A stretch of 64,000 nt of DNA from positions 1-64,000 of the forward strand of contig SCRE01000023.1 of the NCBI GenBank assembly GCA_004297935.1, written 5' to 3'. Source of the DNA: Microbacteriaceae bacterium. Its GTDB lineage: Bacteria > Actinomycetota > Actinomycetes > Actinomycetales > Microbacteriaceae. How positions within the stretch are numbered: the first letter of the stretch is position 1; the number at the start of each line of letters is the position of its first letter. Below are positions 10,911 to 18,902 of the stretch, one piece after another. Below the pieces are notes generated by a model. The model was not told the DNA's origin. It was given only the letters and a program-made list of their open reading frames with translations, and did not search any database. Made by a program: the position numbers and the translations under genes.

Positions 10911-12496
10911 TACTTTTTCGCGAACTCGACTGCTTTGACGTCGAGCGTGCCATGTACGGGATTCACTTGAACTGAATTGCCCAGATTTGAGTCATATGCC
11001 CATATGTCAGCCGATTCGTAGAGATCTGCAGCGGGCATCTCCTTGGCCAGAATGAGCTGTGCCTGCTCGTACAGCTGGCATTGGGTCTTCTCATCCGAGG
11101 TCTTCAGAGCACGATTGACCAGGGAGTCGAATGTCGGGTCTGAGAAACCGGTTCTGTTGCTGCCCACCGCGGTCGAGAGGTAAAGCGTGCTCAACATGGT
11201 GCCCGCACCGGGGTAGGGCGGGGCGTCCGCAGCGAGGAACATCTCGGGAATGGTTGAGAAGCTCGAGAGAGATTGCAGATATGCCGGGAACTGCATCGGC
11301 GTCAGCTTCAGGTCGACTCCGATTCCTTTGAGGTCGGACTGCAGAAGGGTCGCTTCTTGAGCATTCTTCGCAGAATTCGGCTGGTACCCCAAGGTCAGAG
11401 TGAGATTGGAGATCCCCGCATCCTTGAGAACCTTCTTGGCCTCCGCAAGGTTCTGCTTCGACGGCGGCTCCGGCGGCCTACATGACACCGATGATGGCAG
11501 CGGACCCGTCGCGATGATGCCCAAGCCCTGTCGAATTTTCTCGAGCCCAGCATTGTAGTCGTACGCGAGGCGGACGGCCTTGCGGACGGCGATGTTCGAC
11601 GTTGGTCCCTGCGACGTGTTGAAGTAGATGTAGACCTGAGCGCCGTCGCGCAGTTTCTTCAATGTGATCCCGCGCTGCCCTTTGAGCGTGGCGGCGGACG
11701 TGGTGTCGATCTTGCCGATGCTCACATTTCCGGCTTTGATGCTAGCCGCAGTGGTGCTCGCTTGATCGCTTTCCAGGAACATGAATTTTGCCGGACGATG
11801 AGAATTGAACGCCCAATACTTCGGATACCGCTTCGTGATCACCTGAGTCGTCGACACGCTCGACAGGGTGTATGGGCCGGATCCGGCGTCGTTCTTATTG
11901 AGCCATGCCTGGCCGTCATCTGTTCCCTGGTGGGCAGACACCAACCGCGACTCGACGATGTAGATGTTGCTGAGCGCGCCCAGGAATAAGGTACTCGGCC
12001 GCTTCAGATGTATGACGAGATGCGTCGGATCGACAACATGTGTAGATGCGTAGTCCGAAAGCGTGCTGGCAACCCCGACAGCTAGCTTGACATCTCGATT
12101 GAGGGTATAGGCGACATCTTTCGCTGTGACCCTTGATCCATCATGGAAAATGACACCGCTGCGAAGAGTGACGCTTATGCTCAACACGTCTGCCGCAACT
12201 TTGTATGATCTCGCGAGCTCGGGGACGATCTCGTTCTTTTGATCGTAGGAGATCAGAGTGTCATACAGAGCCTGATCGACACTCGCAGTTTCGGAGAAGT
12301 CCGCGTGGACGGGGTCGAGCGAGGCGAGAGCCCCTGAGTGGGAATAAACAACGGATTGATTGCTGGCTTGGGAGCTATTGCTGTGGCTGTTGGTCTCTCC
12401 TGTACCGGTACAGGCCGTGAGAGCAAGGACCGCAATCAGCCCCAGACCCATCAATGGTCTGCGGCCGGACAACCGCACGGATCGTAATCTAGTCAT
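10910..12496 (-). CDS. Family 5 extracellular solute-binding lipoprotein
   Basis: A 528-residue secreted lipoprotein and the substrate receptor of the importer. It has a lipoprotein signal peptide (GLGLIAVLALTAC, lipobox LTAC) followed by a Ser/Asn/Thr linker and the SBP_bac_5 fold. Typical segments are SLDPVHADFSETASVDQALY, SGVIFHDGSRVTAKDVAYTL, VRKAVRLAYDYNAG and PEMFLAADAPPYPGAGTM. It starts at ATG 12496 with an excellent AGGAGGAACAAAAC. Family members bind peptides but also opines and oligosaccharides. Its position downstream of the pentose operon makes a carbohydrate-related ligand possible, but this is not shown. Confidence 0.93.
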   Translation of the reverse strand: MTRLRSVRLSGRRPLMGLGLIAVLALTACTGTGETNSHSNSSQASNQSVVYSHSGALASLDPVHADFSETASVDQALYDTLISYDQKNEIVPELARSYKVAADVLSISVTLRSGVIFHDGSRVTAKDVAYTLNRDVKLAVGVASTLSDYASTHVVDPTHLVIHLKRPSTLFLGALSNIYIVESRLVSAHQGTDDGQAWLNKNDAGSGPYTLSSVSTTQVITKRYPKYWAFNSHRPAKFMFLESDQASTTAASIKAGNVSIGKIDTTSAATLKGQRGITLKKLRDGAQVYIYFNTSQGPTSNIAVRKAVRLAYDYNAGLEKIRQGLGIIATGPLPSSVSCRPPEPPSKQNLAEAKKVLKDAGISNLTLTLGYQPNSAKNAQEATLLQSDLKGIGVDLKLTPMQFPAYLQSLSSFSTIPEMFLAADAPPYPGAGTMLSTLYLSTAVGSNRTGFSDPTFDSLVNRALKTSDEKTQCQLYEQAQLILAKEMPAADLYESADIWAYDSNLGNSVQVNPVHGTLDVKAVEFAKK

Positions 12497-12963
12497 GTTT
12501 TGTTCCTCCTAGTTGCTCAGAAAGTTGAAATGCGCGGGCTTCGTCGATACACAACGGGATCTTTGCGATGATCGCGACGGGCACCATACTCCGGTAGCGG
12601 TGTGCGGTCGCCGCAGTTCGACCGCTGTCAATTCGCCGGTGCAGCGGGCGTTGGTCGGGCACTTGTGGATAATCGCGGTGTCTTCGTGCCCGTGATGGGT
12701 GTCGCGTCTTTCTCGACGCTGTCGCTGACCGAGTCCAGTTGGGACCCGGCTCCACGAGGACGCCACCACCGAGCCGTGTGCCGTTCTTGCGCCGAGAATG
12801 ATCCTGATGTTCCCATGTCTGCGGCTTACATATCGCGCAGATACGCACTGAGTTGGATCTTCGGGTCTGCGGTGAGGCAGATGTTCGGAATGGGCTCGCG
12901 GGGGATGACCGGTCATTTTGGCACCTTTGCCTTTCTGGTTCTCGGGGTGACGCTGGTCTCCGC
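12497..12963. other. Gap between pentose operon and ABC operon
   Basis: No convincing gene lies in these 467 bases. Long ORFs on both strands (12509-13465, 12602-12967) have low-complexity, arginine-rich composition and are shadows or chance. A short minus-strand peptide ending IPNICLTADPKIQLSAYLRDM-stop (about 12,830-12,900) looks protein-like and may be the tail of a lost gene, but I cannot name it. The promoter for the solute-binding protein gene is presumably in the left part. Confidence 0.5.
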
Positions 12964-13710
12964 CTAGTCGGCGGTCAGCTTTTGGCCGTAGCCGTTCTGG
13001 TATCGGTCGAACAGTGAATCGATGTCCGCGGGATCGATCGAGGCAGGCTGACCGAGTTGGCGTGAGATGTGGATCGTGCGAGCGACCTCTTCGCACATGA
13101 CGGCAGCTTTGACCGCGTCCCGCGCGGTGCGGCCGACAGTGAACGGGCCGTGGTTGCGCATGAGCACGGCCGGTGAGCGGCTGCCGCGGAGGGTAGCGAC
13201 GATGCCACGGCCTATGGAATCGTCCCCGATCAGTGCGAAGGGGCCAACGGGAATCTCGCCGCCGAATTCGTCGGCCATCATGGTCAGCACGCAGGGAATG
13301 GGTTCTCCTCTGGCCGCCCACGCGGTGGCGAAGGTGGAGTGGGTGTGCACGACTCCCCCGATGTCGTCCCGGTGGCGGTACACATAGGCATGCGCATCGG
13401 TGTCGGAGGAGGGCGAGAGAGTCCGCGTGGTGGCATCGTCGACCTGGGCGCTGCCGAGGGTGCACACGATCATGTTGTCGGCCCGCAACTCACCGTATGG
13501 CACGCCGGAGGGCTTGATCACGAAGAGGTCAGTTCCCGGGACTCTTTCGGACACGTTGCCCGCGGTCCATACGACCAGCTGCCATCTGGTGAGTTCGGAG
13601 TGGAGTGCGGCGACGCGCTCCCTCGTCTCCTGGACCGCAGTCTGCACGCCGGCCGGGTAGTCGCCGAGGGCCTGCCTCGTGGTGTTCGTCATGGTATCCC
13701 GGGCCTTCAT
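12964..13710 (-). CDS. L-ribulose-5-phosphate 4-epimerase-like class II aldolase (AraD/UlaF type)
   Basis: A 248-residue zinc enzyme. In this operon it should convert L-ribulose 5-phosphate to D-xylulose 5-phosphate, the last step into the pentose phosphate pathway. Zinc ligands are the two H of VVHTHSTFATAWA and H of MRNHGPFTVG. The phosphate/substrate loop TAGNVSERVPG and the C-terminal RYQNGYGQ (the catalytic Tyr in AraD is in YGQ) are present. ATG 13710 overlaps the kinase stop (ATGA) and has GGAGACATCC upstream; ATG 13692 is a possible alternative. Fuculose aldolase-like activity is the main other possibility. Confidence 0.88.
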   Translation of the reverse strand: MKARDTMTNTTRQALGDYPAGVQTAVQETRERVAALHSELTRWQLVVWTAGNVSERVPGTDLFVIKPSGVPYGELRADNMIVCTLGSAQVDDATTRTLSPSSDTDAHAYVYRHRDDIGGVVHTHSTFATAWAARGEPIPCVLTMMADEFGGEIPVGPFALIGDDSIGRGIVATLRGSRSPAVLMRNHGPFTVGRTARDAVKAAVMCEEVARTIHISRQLGQPASIDPADIDSLFDRYQNGYGQKLTAD

Positions 13711-14660
13711 CGTTGGATGTCTCCGCCACAGAACGCTTCTAGCTCGGCCTCGGTGGTGCGCAGTTGCTCGCCGCGGCGGGCGAGCGTGAGGGCAGCGGCC
13801 GCGACGCCGAGCCGCAGCCCGCGCTCGAGGTCGCCATCGAGGTAGCCGTGAAGGAACCCTCCGAGGAGGGCATCGCCGGCTCCGACTCGGTCAATGACAG
13901 CGGTCGGGTGCGGAGCTTGCGTGTAGGTGGCGCCATCGTGGTAGCAGTGGACCGGCCCGGCCCCGTCGGAGACCAGCACGGTGGGCGCACCGAAGCGGTC
14001 GGCCAGCCGGGCGGGGACGTCGCGTGCGTCACCGCCTACGCCGTAGAGCGCTTCGGCGTCGCGGCGAGCACAACTGAGGACTGCGATCTTGGAGGTGATG
14101 TTCGCCTCCAGCCAGTCTCGGGCCGCTGCCGGGGACCACAGGTTGTGACGGAAGTTGATGTCAAAGCTGACCTTCTGGCCTTCGGTAGCCGCCCGCAATA
14201 GCGCCGTGGATAGCAGGCCGCGGGTGGTGTCGGTGAGAGCGGCAGTGATGCCGGTCAGGTGCAGCAGCCGGGAGGAGGCGAGATAGTCGAAGTCGATCTG
14301 ATCGGGGAGGACTTGAGAGAAGACCGAGCCGGCGCGGTCGTAGAGGACCCGACTGGGGAGGGGCGGCGGGTTCTCTTCCACGAAGTACAGTGCTACCCGC
14401 CCGGAGGACTGCAGCACGACGTGGTCCACACGGATCCCCGCGGCACGGAACTCCTCGACGATGCGGCGGCCGAGGGGGTTGTCCGGGAGGGCTGTCACCA
14501 GACCAACCTTGCGCCCCAGCCGGGACAGAAGTCCTGCGACGTTGGCCTCGGTGCCAGCAACGTACACCTCAAGAGTTGCCGCCTGGCTCAGGGGCTGGCC
14601 GATCCCGCTTGTCAGGCGTAGTTGGCCCTCGCCGATCGTTGTGACGTCAAGCATGTCCAC
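13707..14660 (-). CDS. PfkB-family sugar kinase (2-keto-3-deoxygluconate kinase-like)
   Basis: A 317-residue ribokinase-fold kinase. The N-terminal signature is around AGTEANVAGLLSRLGRKVGL, and the catalytic C-terminal signature is DRVGAGDALLGGFLHGYLDG, with the base Asp in GAGDA. The sequence MDMLDVTTIGEGQLRL and the FDINFRHNLWS segment recall KdgK-type kinases acting on keto-sugars or sugar acids. Here it probably phosphorylates the imported sugar or lactone so that the downstream phosphate-specific enzymes can act. This would replace PTS phosphorylation, which is inference. It is co-transcribed with the UlaE-like gene 45 bp upstream and overlaps the epimerase downstream. Confidence 0.88.
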   Translation of the reverse strand: MDMLDVTTIGEGQLRLTSGIGQPLSQAATLEVYVAGTEANVAGLLSRLGRKVGLVTALPDNPLGRRIVEEFRAAGIRVDHVVLQSSGRVALYFVEENPPPLPSRVLYDRAGSVFSQVLPDQIDFDYLASSRLLHLTGITAALTDTTRGLLSTALLRAATEGQKVSFDINFRHNLWSPAAARDWLEANITSKIAVLSCARRDAEALYGVGGDARDVPARLADRFGAPTVLVSDGAGPVHCYHDGATYTQAPHPTAVIDRVGAGDALLGGFLHGYLDGDLERGLRLGVAAAALTLARRGEQLRTTEAELEAFCGGDIQR

Positions 14661-14705
14661 GGTGTTCCTTCCTCCCCTCTGTGGCTTCGGTGTTCGGGTG
14701 CAGTG

Positions 14706-15542
14706 TCAGGCTGCGGCCATCGCCCGTTTGATCCAGCCGAGTGCGGCGGCGGCGGCCTGGTTGGCACTGGAGGGGTCATCATTCCACATTTCGATCATGA
14801 ACGGACCCGAGTAGCTGAGACTTTGCAGTTCAGTGAACACAGCGTGGAACGGAACCACACCCTGCCCGAACGCGACTCGCCGCGGCTCGCCCAGCCGAGT
14901 ATCCTTCAGGTGGATTCCCACGGCGGCCCCGTCAATGTTCTGCAGATCCGCAAGTACGTCGAGCCCGTTCACGGCGGTGTTACCCACGTCGGGGTAGATC
15001 GTGACCCAGGGAGAGTCGATCTCGTCGGTCAGTTGGCGCGCCGCCTGGATTGAGCCGACATCGTCGGTGTCGATGTTCTCCACCGCGAGCATCACACCGT
15101 ATCGCGCCGCACAGCGGGCACCCCGCGCCAGCCCCTCGACGAACCTGGTTCTGGCCAGGGGGTCGGGCTGTTCGTAGTAGGCGAAGTAGCCGGCGATCTG
15201 GATGACCCGGATCCCCACGTCGTCGGCGAGCCGGATGGCCTTATCGAGCATCTCGGCGGCAGTGTGCCGCACCGCGGAATCCGCGCTGCCCATGCCGTAG
15301 CGGCGGTGCCCACTCAGACACAGGGTCGGCACCCGGATGCCTGTGTCACGTATGGCGGAACGGAGGCCGGAGCGCTGTTCGGTGTCCCAGTCCAGTCGCG
15401 CCAGGCGGGCCGGCGTCTCGTCTACCGAGAGCTCCATGAAGTCGAACCCCGCGGTGCGGGCCGCATCGAGCATGTCCCGCCAGGGTGCGGGTCGCAATGC
15501 TTTCTCGTAGATGCCGATCACGGCGGTGTCGCACACGATCAT
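14706..15542 (-). CDS. L-ribulose-5-phosphate 3-epimerase-like (UlaE/SgbU type)
   Basis: A 278-residue TIM-barrel sugar-phosphate epimerase. UlaE converts L-xylulose 5-phosphate to L-ribulose 5-phosphate. Family marks are GIYEKALRPAPWRDMLDAAR, GFDFMELSVDETPARLARLD, LCLSGHRRYGMGSAD and metal ligands in AVENIDTDD (E), VTIYPDVGN (D), IHLKDTRLG (H) and FMIEMWND (E). The match to UlaE over the first 60 residues is strong. The start at 15542 overlaps the upstream decarboxylase stop by four bases. Confidence 0.9.
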   Translation of the reverse strand: MIVCDTAVIGIYEKALRPAPWRDMLDAARTAGFDFMELSVDETPARLARLDWDTEQRSGLRSAIRDTGIRVPTLCLSGHRRYGMGSADSAVRHTAAEMLDKAIRLADDVGIRVIQIAGYFAYYEQPDPLARTRFVEGLARGARCAARYGVMLAVENIDTDDVGSIQAARQLTDEIDSPWVTIYPDVGNTAVNGLDVLADLQNIDGAAVGIHLKDTRLGEPRRVAFGQGVVPFHAVFTELQSLSYSGPFMIEMWNDDPSSANQAAAAALGWIKRAMAAA

Positions 15543-16225
15543 TCCCGTTCCGGCAGGTCGGGGAGCGAGTCCACGGCAGCCCGGTAGCGCTGTACCGCGT
15601 CGATTGGGTGTTCAGAGCCGTAGATGCCGCGACCGGCGATGAAGATCTCAGCGGGGCTGGCGGTGAAAGCCTCAATGTCTGCCGGCTTGAGCCCGCCGGT
15701 AACGGACACGCGGCCACCGCGACGATAGAGTTCCGCGATCGCCTCGAGGTCGCCGTCCGACCATCCGAGGCTCCCGGTAGCCTCGGCATCCCGGCCACGG
15801 TGGATGATGAACTGCGACACCCCGCAGGAGACAGCGTGGTCGACGTAGCCCCAGTCCCAGCCCTCGGACAACTCAACCTGAACGTCCTTGCCGCGTTCCT
15901 TCGCCACATGGACGACAGCTTCCACCGTTGAGTAGGCCGCCCCGCTGACGACCGAGACCCAATCGGCGCCGGCGTCGTAAGCAAGGTTCGCGATCAGTGA
16001 TCCGGCCTCCGCGATGCGCACGTCGGCGAGCACGGTGTGCTCAGGGTAAGCGGCGCGCAGGCAACGGACCGCCTCCATGCCGGCAGACAGGCACAGGATG
16101 GTGCCGACCTCGACGACGTCCACGTGCGAGGCTGTCGCGTTGAGTGCGGCCAGTGCCTCCGGGATCGTGATCACGTCAAGCGCGATCTGCAGCTTCCGGC
16201 CCGCGGGCGCGATCACCGTAGTCAT
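15539..16225 (-). CDS. 3-keto-L-gulonate-6-phosphate decarboxylase homologue (UlaD/SgbH type)
   Basis: A 228-residue orotidine-5'-monophosphate-decarboxylase-fold enzyme. UlaD decarboxylates 3-keto-L-gulonate 6-phosphate to L-xylulose 5-phosphate. Conserved parts are ALDV (D17), VEVGTILCLSAGMEAVRCLR (E39), GADWVSVVSGAA, FIIHRGRDAEATG (H142, R145) and VSVTGGLKPADIEAF. Oddly, the family's D-x-K-x-x-D active-site motif reads D68-V-R70-I-A-E73 here. The catalytic lysine is arginine and the second Asp is Glu, so it may belong to a subfamily with a related reaction. It overlaps both neighbours by four bases. Confidence 0.85.
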   Translation of the reverse strand: MTTVIAPAGRKLQIALDVITIPEALAALNATASHVDVVEVGTILCLSAGMEAVRCLRAAYPEHTVLADVRIAEAGSLIANLAYDAGADWVSVVSGAAYSTVEAVVHVAKERGKDVQVELSEGWDWGYVDHAVSCGVSQFIIHRGRDAEATGSLGWSDGDLEAIAELYRRGGRVSVTGGLKPADIEAFTASPAEIFIAGRGIYGSEHPIDAVQRYRAAVDSLPDLPERE

Positions 16226-17211
16226 CGCACAGACTCGTCGAAGGCGAAAAATCGCTGGGCGTTGTTCGCCAGCAGGTCGTCCACGTATGTCCGCTGGAAG
16301 CCTTCGTCGATCAGGCGGGGCGCGAACACGGCGGGGTCGAAGTCGATGCCCGTGACCGACCCGTATGCCTTCTGATAGGAGCGCTTGCCAGAGTCAGTGC
16401 CCAGGAGGATCTGCTTGCCGTACCCGAGTCGCTCGAGTTCGCGGACGAGCATGACGCGGTCGCTGTCGGCGCGGTACTTGATCCGGTTGGTTCCGTCGAA
16501 CTCGAGGTAGCATCCCAGCCTCGTGATCTGAGACAGATACCACACGTCGGCGTTGCGCTGTGTGTGCCCGATCGACACCTTCTCGGGGTTCACGCCCAGC
16601 GCCACAAACCGCTGCGCCTGCTCCAGTGCTGCGGTCCCCGCGGACGTATGGGTGTTGATCGGGCATCCTGTTTCTTTGGCGGCGATCGCGACCGCCGCCA
16701 TCGTCTTCTCCTCCCACGGCGTGATCTTCCCGTAACTCGAGGCGAACTTGATCACGCCAGCGCGGTGCTCCGTGCGATCCACCACTGGACCCGAATAGTC
16801 GAAGCGGTCCACGCCTTCCTCAATATCGGCGATCAGCAGCTCGGCCACCTTGGAAACCGGCTGCTGCCACACCCAGTGGCAGCGCGTCTCCAGGTACACC
16901 TTCTCCTGATGGAAGCCCGTCGCAACAACGATCTGAAGTCCCTCGACGCGGGAGTTCACCTCGGCGAGCTTGGTGACATCACGGCCGCAGTCTGCCGGAC
17001 ACATGTCGATGATCGTGCCACCCGCCGCCCAGTTCTTGGCCGCCGAAACGAAGTAGCCGGCCTCCTCGACGGCCTTGTCCACGTCGTCCAACAGGTGGTC
17101 GGGATCGATATAGACCTCTCCCCCACCCATTCTGATCAGATGGTCGTGCGAGTCAACGACCCCCAGGCTCTCCGGATCCACATCACCGAGGATCGTGCGA
17201 ACAAACGACAT
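16222..17211 (-). CDS. Phosphotriesterase-family hydrolase, probable sugar-lactone-phosphate lactonase
   Basis: A 329-residue amidohydrolase-fold protein. The binuclear metal site is visible: HxH in DSHDHLIRMG, the carbamylated Lys in AGVIKFASSYG, H in INTHTSAG, H in VSIGHTQRNAD and D in LLGTDSGKRS. Some COG1735 members hydrolyse phosphorylated pentonolactones. As first gene of an operon of ketogulonate/pentose phosphate enzymes it most likely opens a lactone phosphate, taking the place of the unrelated UlaG lactonase. That role is inference. Start ATG 17211 has GGGAGAATCA in front. True phosphotriesterase activity is unlikely. Confidence 0.85.
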   Translation of the reverse strand: MSFVRTILGDVDPESLGVVDSHDHLIRMGGGEVYIDPDHLLDDVDKAVEEAGYFVSAAKNWAAGGTIIDMCPADCGRDVTKLAEVNSRVEGLQIVVATGFHQEKVYLETRCHWVWQQPVSKVAELLIADIEEGVDRFDYSGPVVDRTEHRAGVIKFASSYGKITPWEEKTMAAVAIAAKETGCPINTHTSAGTAALEQAQRFVALGVNPEKVSIGHTQRNADVWYLSQITRLGCYLEFDGTNRIKYRADSDRVMLVRELERLGYGKQILLGTDSGKRSYQKAYGSVTGIDFDPAVFAPRLIDEGFQRTYVDDLLANNAQRFFAFDESVR

Positions 17212-17294
17212 TGATTCTCCCGAAGATTAGCCAGCCTCCTGGCTGGACCGCTACGAATGCAAGCGTAAGCAGTAGCACAAGGGAAAACAATGTT

Positions 17295-17308
17295 GTATGT
17301 GAACATAC
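17295..17308. promoter_or_regulatory. 14-bp dyad operator between the pentose operon and its regulator
   Basis: GTATGTGAACATAC is a perfect 6+2+6 dyad, placed 72 bp left of the regulator start and 84 bp upstream of the lactonase start. SorC/DeoR-type regulators bind such AT-rich dyads and usually autoregulate. A second half-site-like ACATGTTCA overlaps the regulator's own start codon. This is the best operator candidate in the 168-bp divergent intergenic region. Confidence 0.5.
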
Positions 17309-17379
17309 GTGCATGTGGATTACCCAATTACGGCTCATTCGTACCGCAATACCTGATCCTGTTAGGCTAAGATGCACAC

Positions 17380-18348
17380 ATGTTCATTGATGCACGTGAC
17401 ACCGACGATCGGAACCGTACATTGCTGCTCCTGAAAGTCGCGCGCCGCTACTACCTCGGCGGGGCAAGCCAACAGGATATCGCCGACGAGATCGGCTACT
17501 CCCGCCCCACCGTCTCCAGGATGCTCGACGAAGCACGGCAGTGGGGGATCGTTCACATCGAGGTCAGCCACCCGCTGGAGCGAATGCTCCGCTTAGAACA
17601 GGATCTCGCGCACAAGTTCGGCCTTGCCGACGCTCGAGTGGTCACCCCATCTCCAGAGGGAGCCAACAACCCCACGTCAAAACTCGCAGAATGCGCAGCG
17701 AGATATGTCAGTGAGATCACCTCCGACACCAGCGTCATCGCCGTGTCCAACGGCAGCACAATCTCGACGGTGGTCGACGCATTCCAACAACTCCATCGGC
17801 CCGACAGCTGGATCGTGCAGATGATCGGTACCCTCGGTCGCGAGAACCCGCTCACCGACAGCCCGGACATCTGCCGCCGAATGGCGCAAGCCTTTGGCGG
17901 CAGATACATGGTCCTGCCTGCCCCGCTCGTTGTCGGGACCAAGAGGCTCGCTTCCGCTCTCTACCGAGAAGACACCATTTCCACCACACTCGCCATGGGT
18001 AGCCGGGCCGACGTCGCACTCTTGGGGATCGGCGCCACCGGCCCGAATGGGTCCGGCCCGATATTCGACGGGTGGATGACCCCGGCCATAACCGCCAGCC
18101 TTAGAGACAAGCACGCGGTGGGACATCTATGCGGGCACCACTACGACCCCGACGGGAATCACATCGTCAACGACCTCTGCCAACGCGTCATGTCCGTCCC
18201 CATCGAACGCCTGCGCGACATACCGCGCGTCGTTGCGGTCGCCTACGGCACTGAGAAATCCGCAGCCATCAGAGGTGCCCTCAACGGAAAATACGTTGAT
18301 GTTCTCATCACGGATGCAACCACAGCACAGGAAATCCTTGCTGATTAA
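17380..18348 (+). CDS. SorC/DeoR-type sugar-binding transcriptional regulator
   Basis: A 322-residue repressor/activator. The N-terminal HTH is around YYLGGASQQDIADEIGYSRP and TVSRMLDEARQWGIV. The remainder is the SorC sugar-phosphate-binding domain, with AVSNGSTISTVVDAF, VQMIGTLGREN, LLGIGATGPNGSGP and VVAVAYGTEKSAAIRGAL. It is divergently transcribed from the pentose/ketogulonate operon, so it presumably senses a phosphorylated intermediate and controls that operon. ATG 17380 is used; the ribosome-binding site is weak. Confidence 0.92.
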   Translation: MFIDARDTDDRNRTLLLLKVARRYYLGGASQQDIADEIGYSRPTVSRMLDEARQWGIVHIEVSHPLERMLRLEQDLAHKFGLADARVVTPSPEGANNPTSKLAECAARYVSEITSDTSVIAVSNGSTISTVVDAFQQLHRPDSWIVQMIGTLGRENPLTDSPDICRRMAQAFGGRYMVLPAPLVVGTKRLASALYREDTISTTLAMGSRADVALLGIGATGPNGSGPIFDGWMTPAITASLRDKHAVGHLCGHHYDPDGNHIVNDLCQRVMSVPIERLRDIPRVVAVAYGTEKSAAIRGALNGKYVDVLITDATTAQEILAD

Positions 18349-18529
18349 CCCTGGTTGGCAACGATTGTGACGTCTACGGGGTCACGACCTTAAGGGTGTC
18401 GGCTTTCCGTGCCGCGCGGGCGTGCTGTCTCGCTTTGGGGTGTATCCCAACCAGACGTAAAGTCAGGGTGTCAACTGCCCGCGGATGGTAGTACGGATTG
18501 CTACGGGGCGCGTAGAGAACGCGATCGAC
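18349..18529. other. Intergenic sequence after the SorC-type regulator
   Basis: No gene is visible. Short ORFs on the minus strand (18463-18681) cover the IS remnant that follows. The transcript end of the regulator should be here, but I see no strong hairpin followed by a T run. Confidence 0.4.
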
Positions 18530-18712
18530 CTCATCCCGGCTAAACCCAATTCCCGTTCTGGCTGGTCAGACTGAGGTTCAGGAGCCGTTTGAGGTTGATT
18601 CAGGCCGCCCGGTTCAGCTACCACGCGTTGTTCTTGACCACACCCCGGTATGGGACCCCCCGGGCGTCGCGGATCATCCACGCGATCGAGCGTTTGATGA
18701 GTTCAGTTGCCC
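18530..18712 (-). pseudogene. IS1182-like transposase C-terminal remnant
   Basis: The minus strand reads LIKRSIAWMIRDARG, then VPYRGVVKNNAW-stop-LNRAA-stop-INLKRLLNLSLTSQNGNWV. This resembles the C-terminal end of IS1182-type DDE transposases, which carries the RYRGV..N..WL..R.AA.NLRRL pattern. Two nonsense codons fall in place of conserved residues, and nothing of the catalytic core remains. It is a fossil next to the inverted repeat at 18776-18814. Confidence 0.6.
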
Positions 18713-18775
18713 CATTTCTGAGAACCGCCCATCTACCGCTGCCGTCATCCGGCAGATTCGCGATGAGGCCGGCTA

Positions 18776-18814
18776 TTCAGCCTTGATCCACCGTCTGAAT
18801 GGATCAAGGCTGAA
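18776..18814. repeat. 15-bp perfect inverted repeat; 20 bases shared with the IS30/IS1380 junction
   Basis: TTCAGCCTTGATCCA and TGGATCAAGGCTGAA face each other across 9 bases. The 20 bases CAGCCTTGATCCACCGTCTG (18778-18797) occur identically at 2045-2064, between the IS30 and IS1380 remnants. There is no T run, so it is a poor terminator. It is more likely a transposon-end relic or a shared insertion-site sequence. Confidence 0.6.
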
Positions 18815-18902
18815 TCCGCCCCACTACGCCTGGCGCAGCGCGCGCGAAGTGGCGCACAGGGCGGACGGTGCACCACGGGCTCGGCGCGGATGGTGCGGAG
18901 GC

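Noticed and set aside
12509-13465. 318-aa minus-strand ORF overlapping the AraD-like gene
   Set aside because: Low-complexity His/Arg-rich sequence in another frame of the epimerase gene, with no ribosome-binding site.
18776-18814. Inverted repeat considered as a rho-independent terminator
   Set aside because: No T run follows on either strand and the same 20-mer appears at an IS junction, so a transposon relic is more likely.
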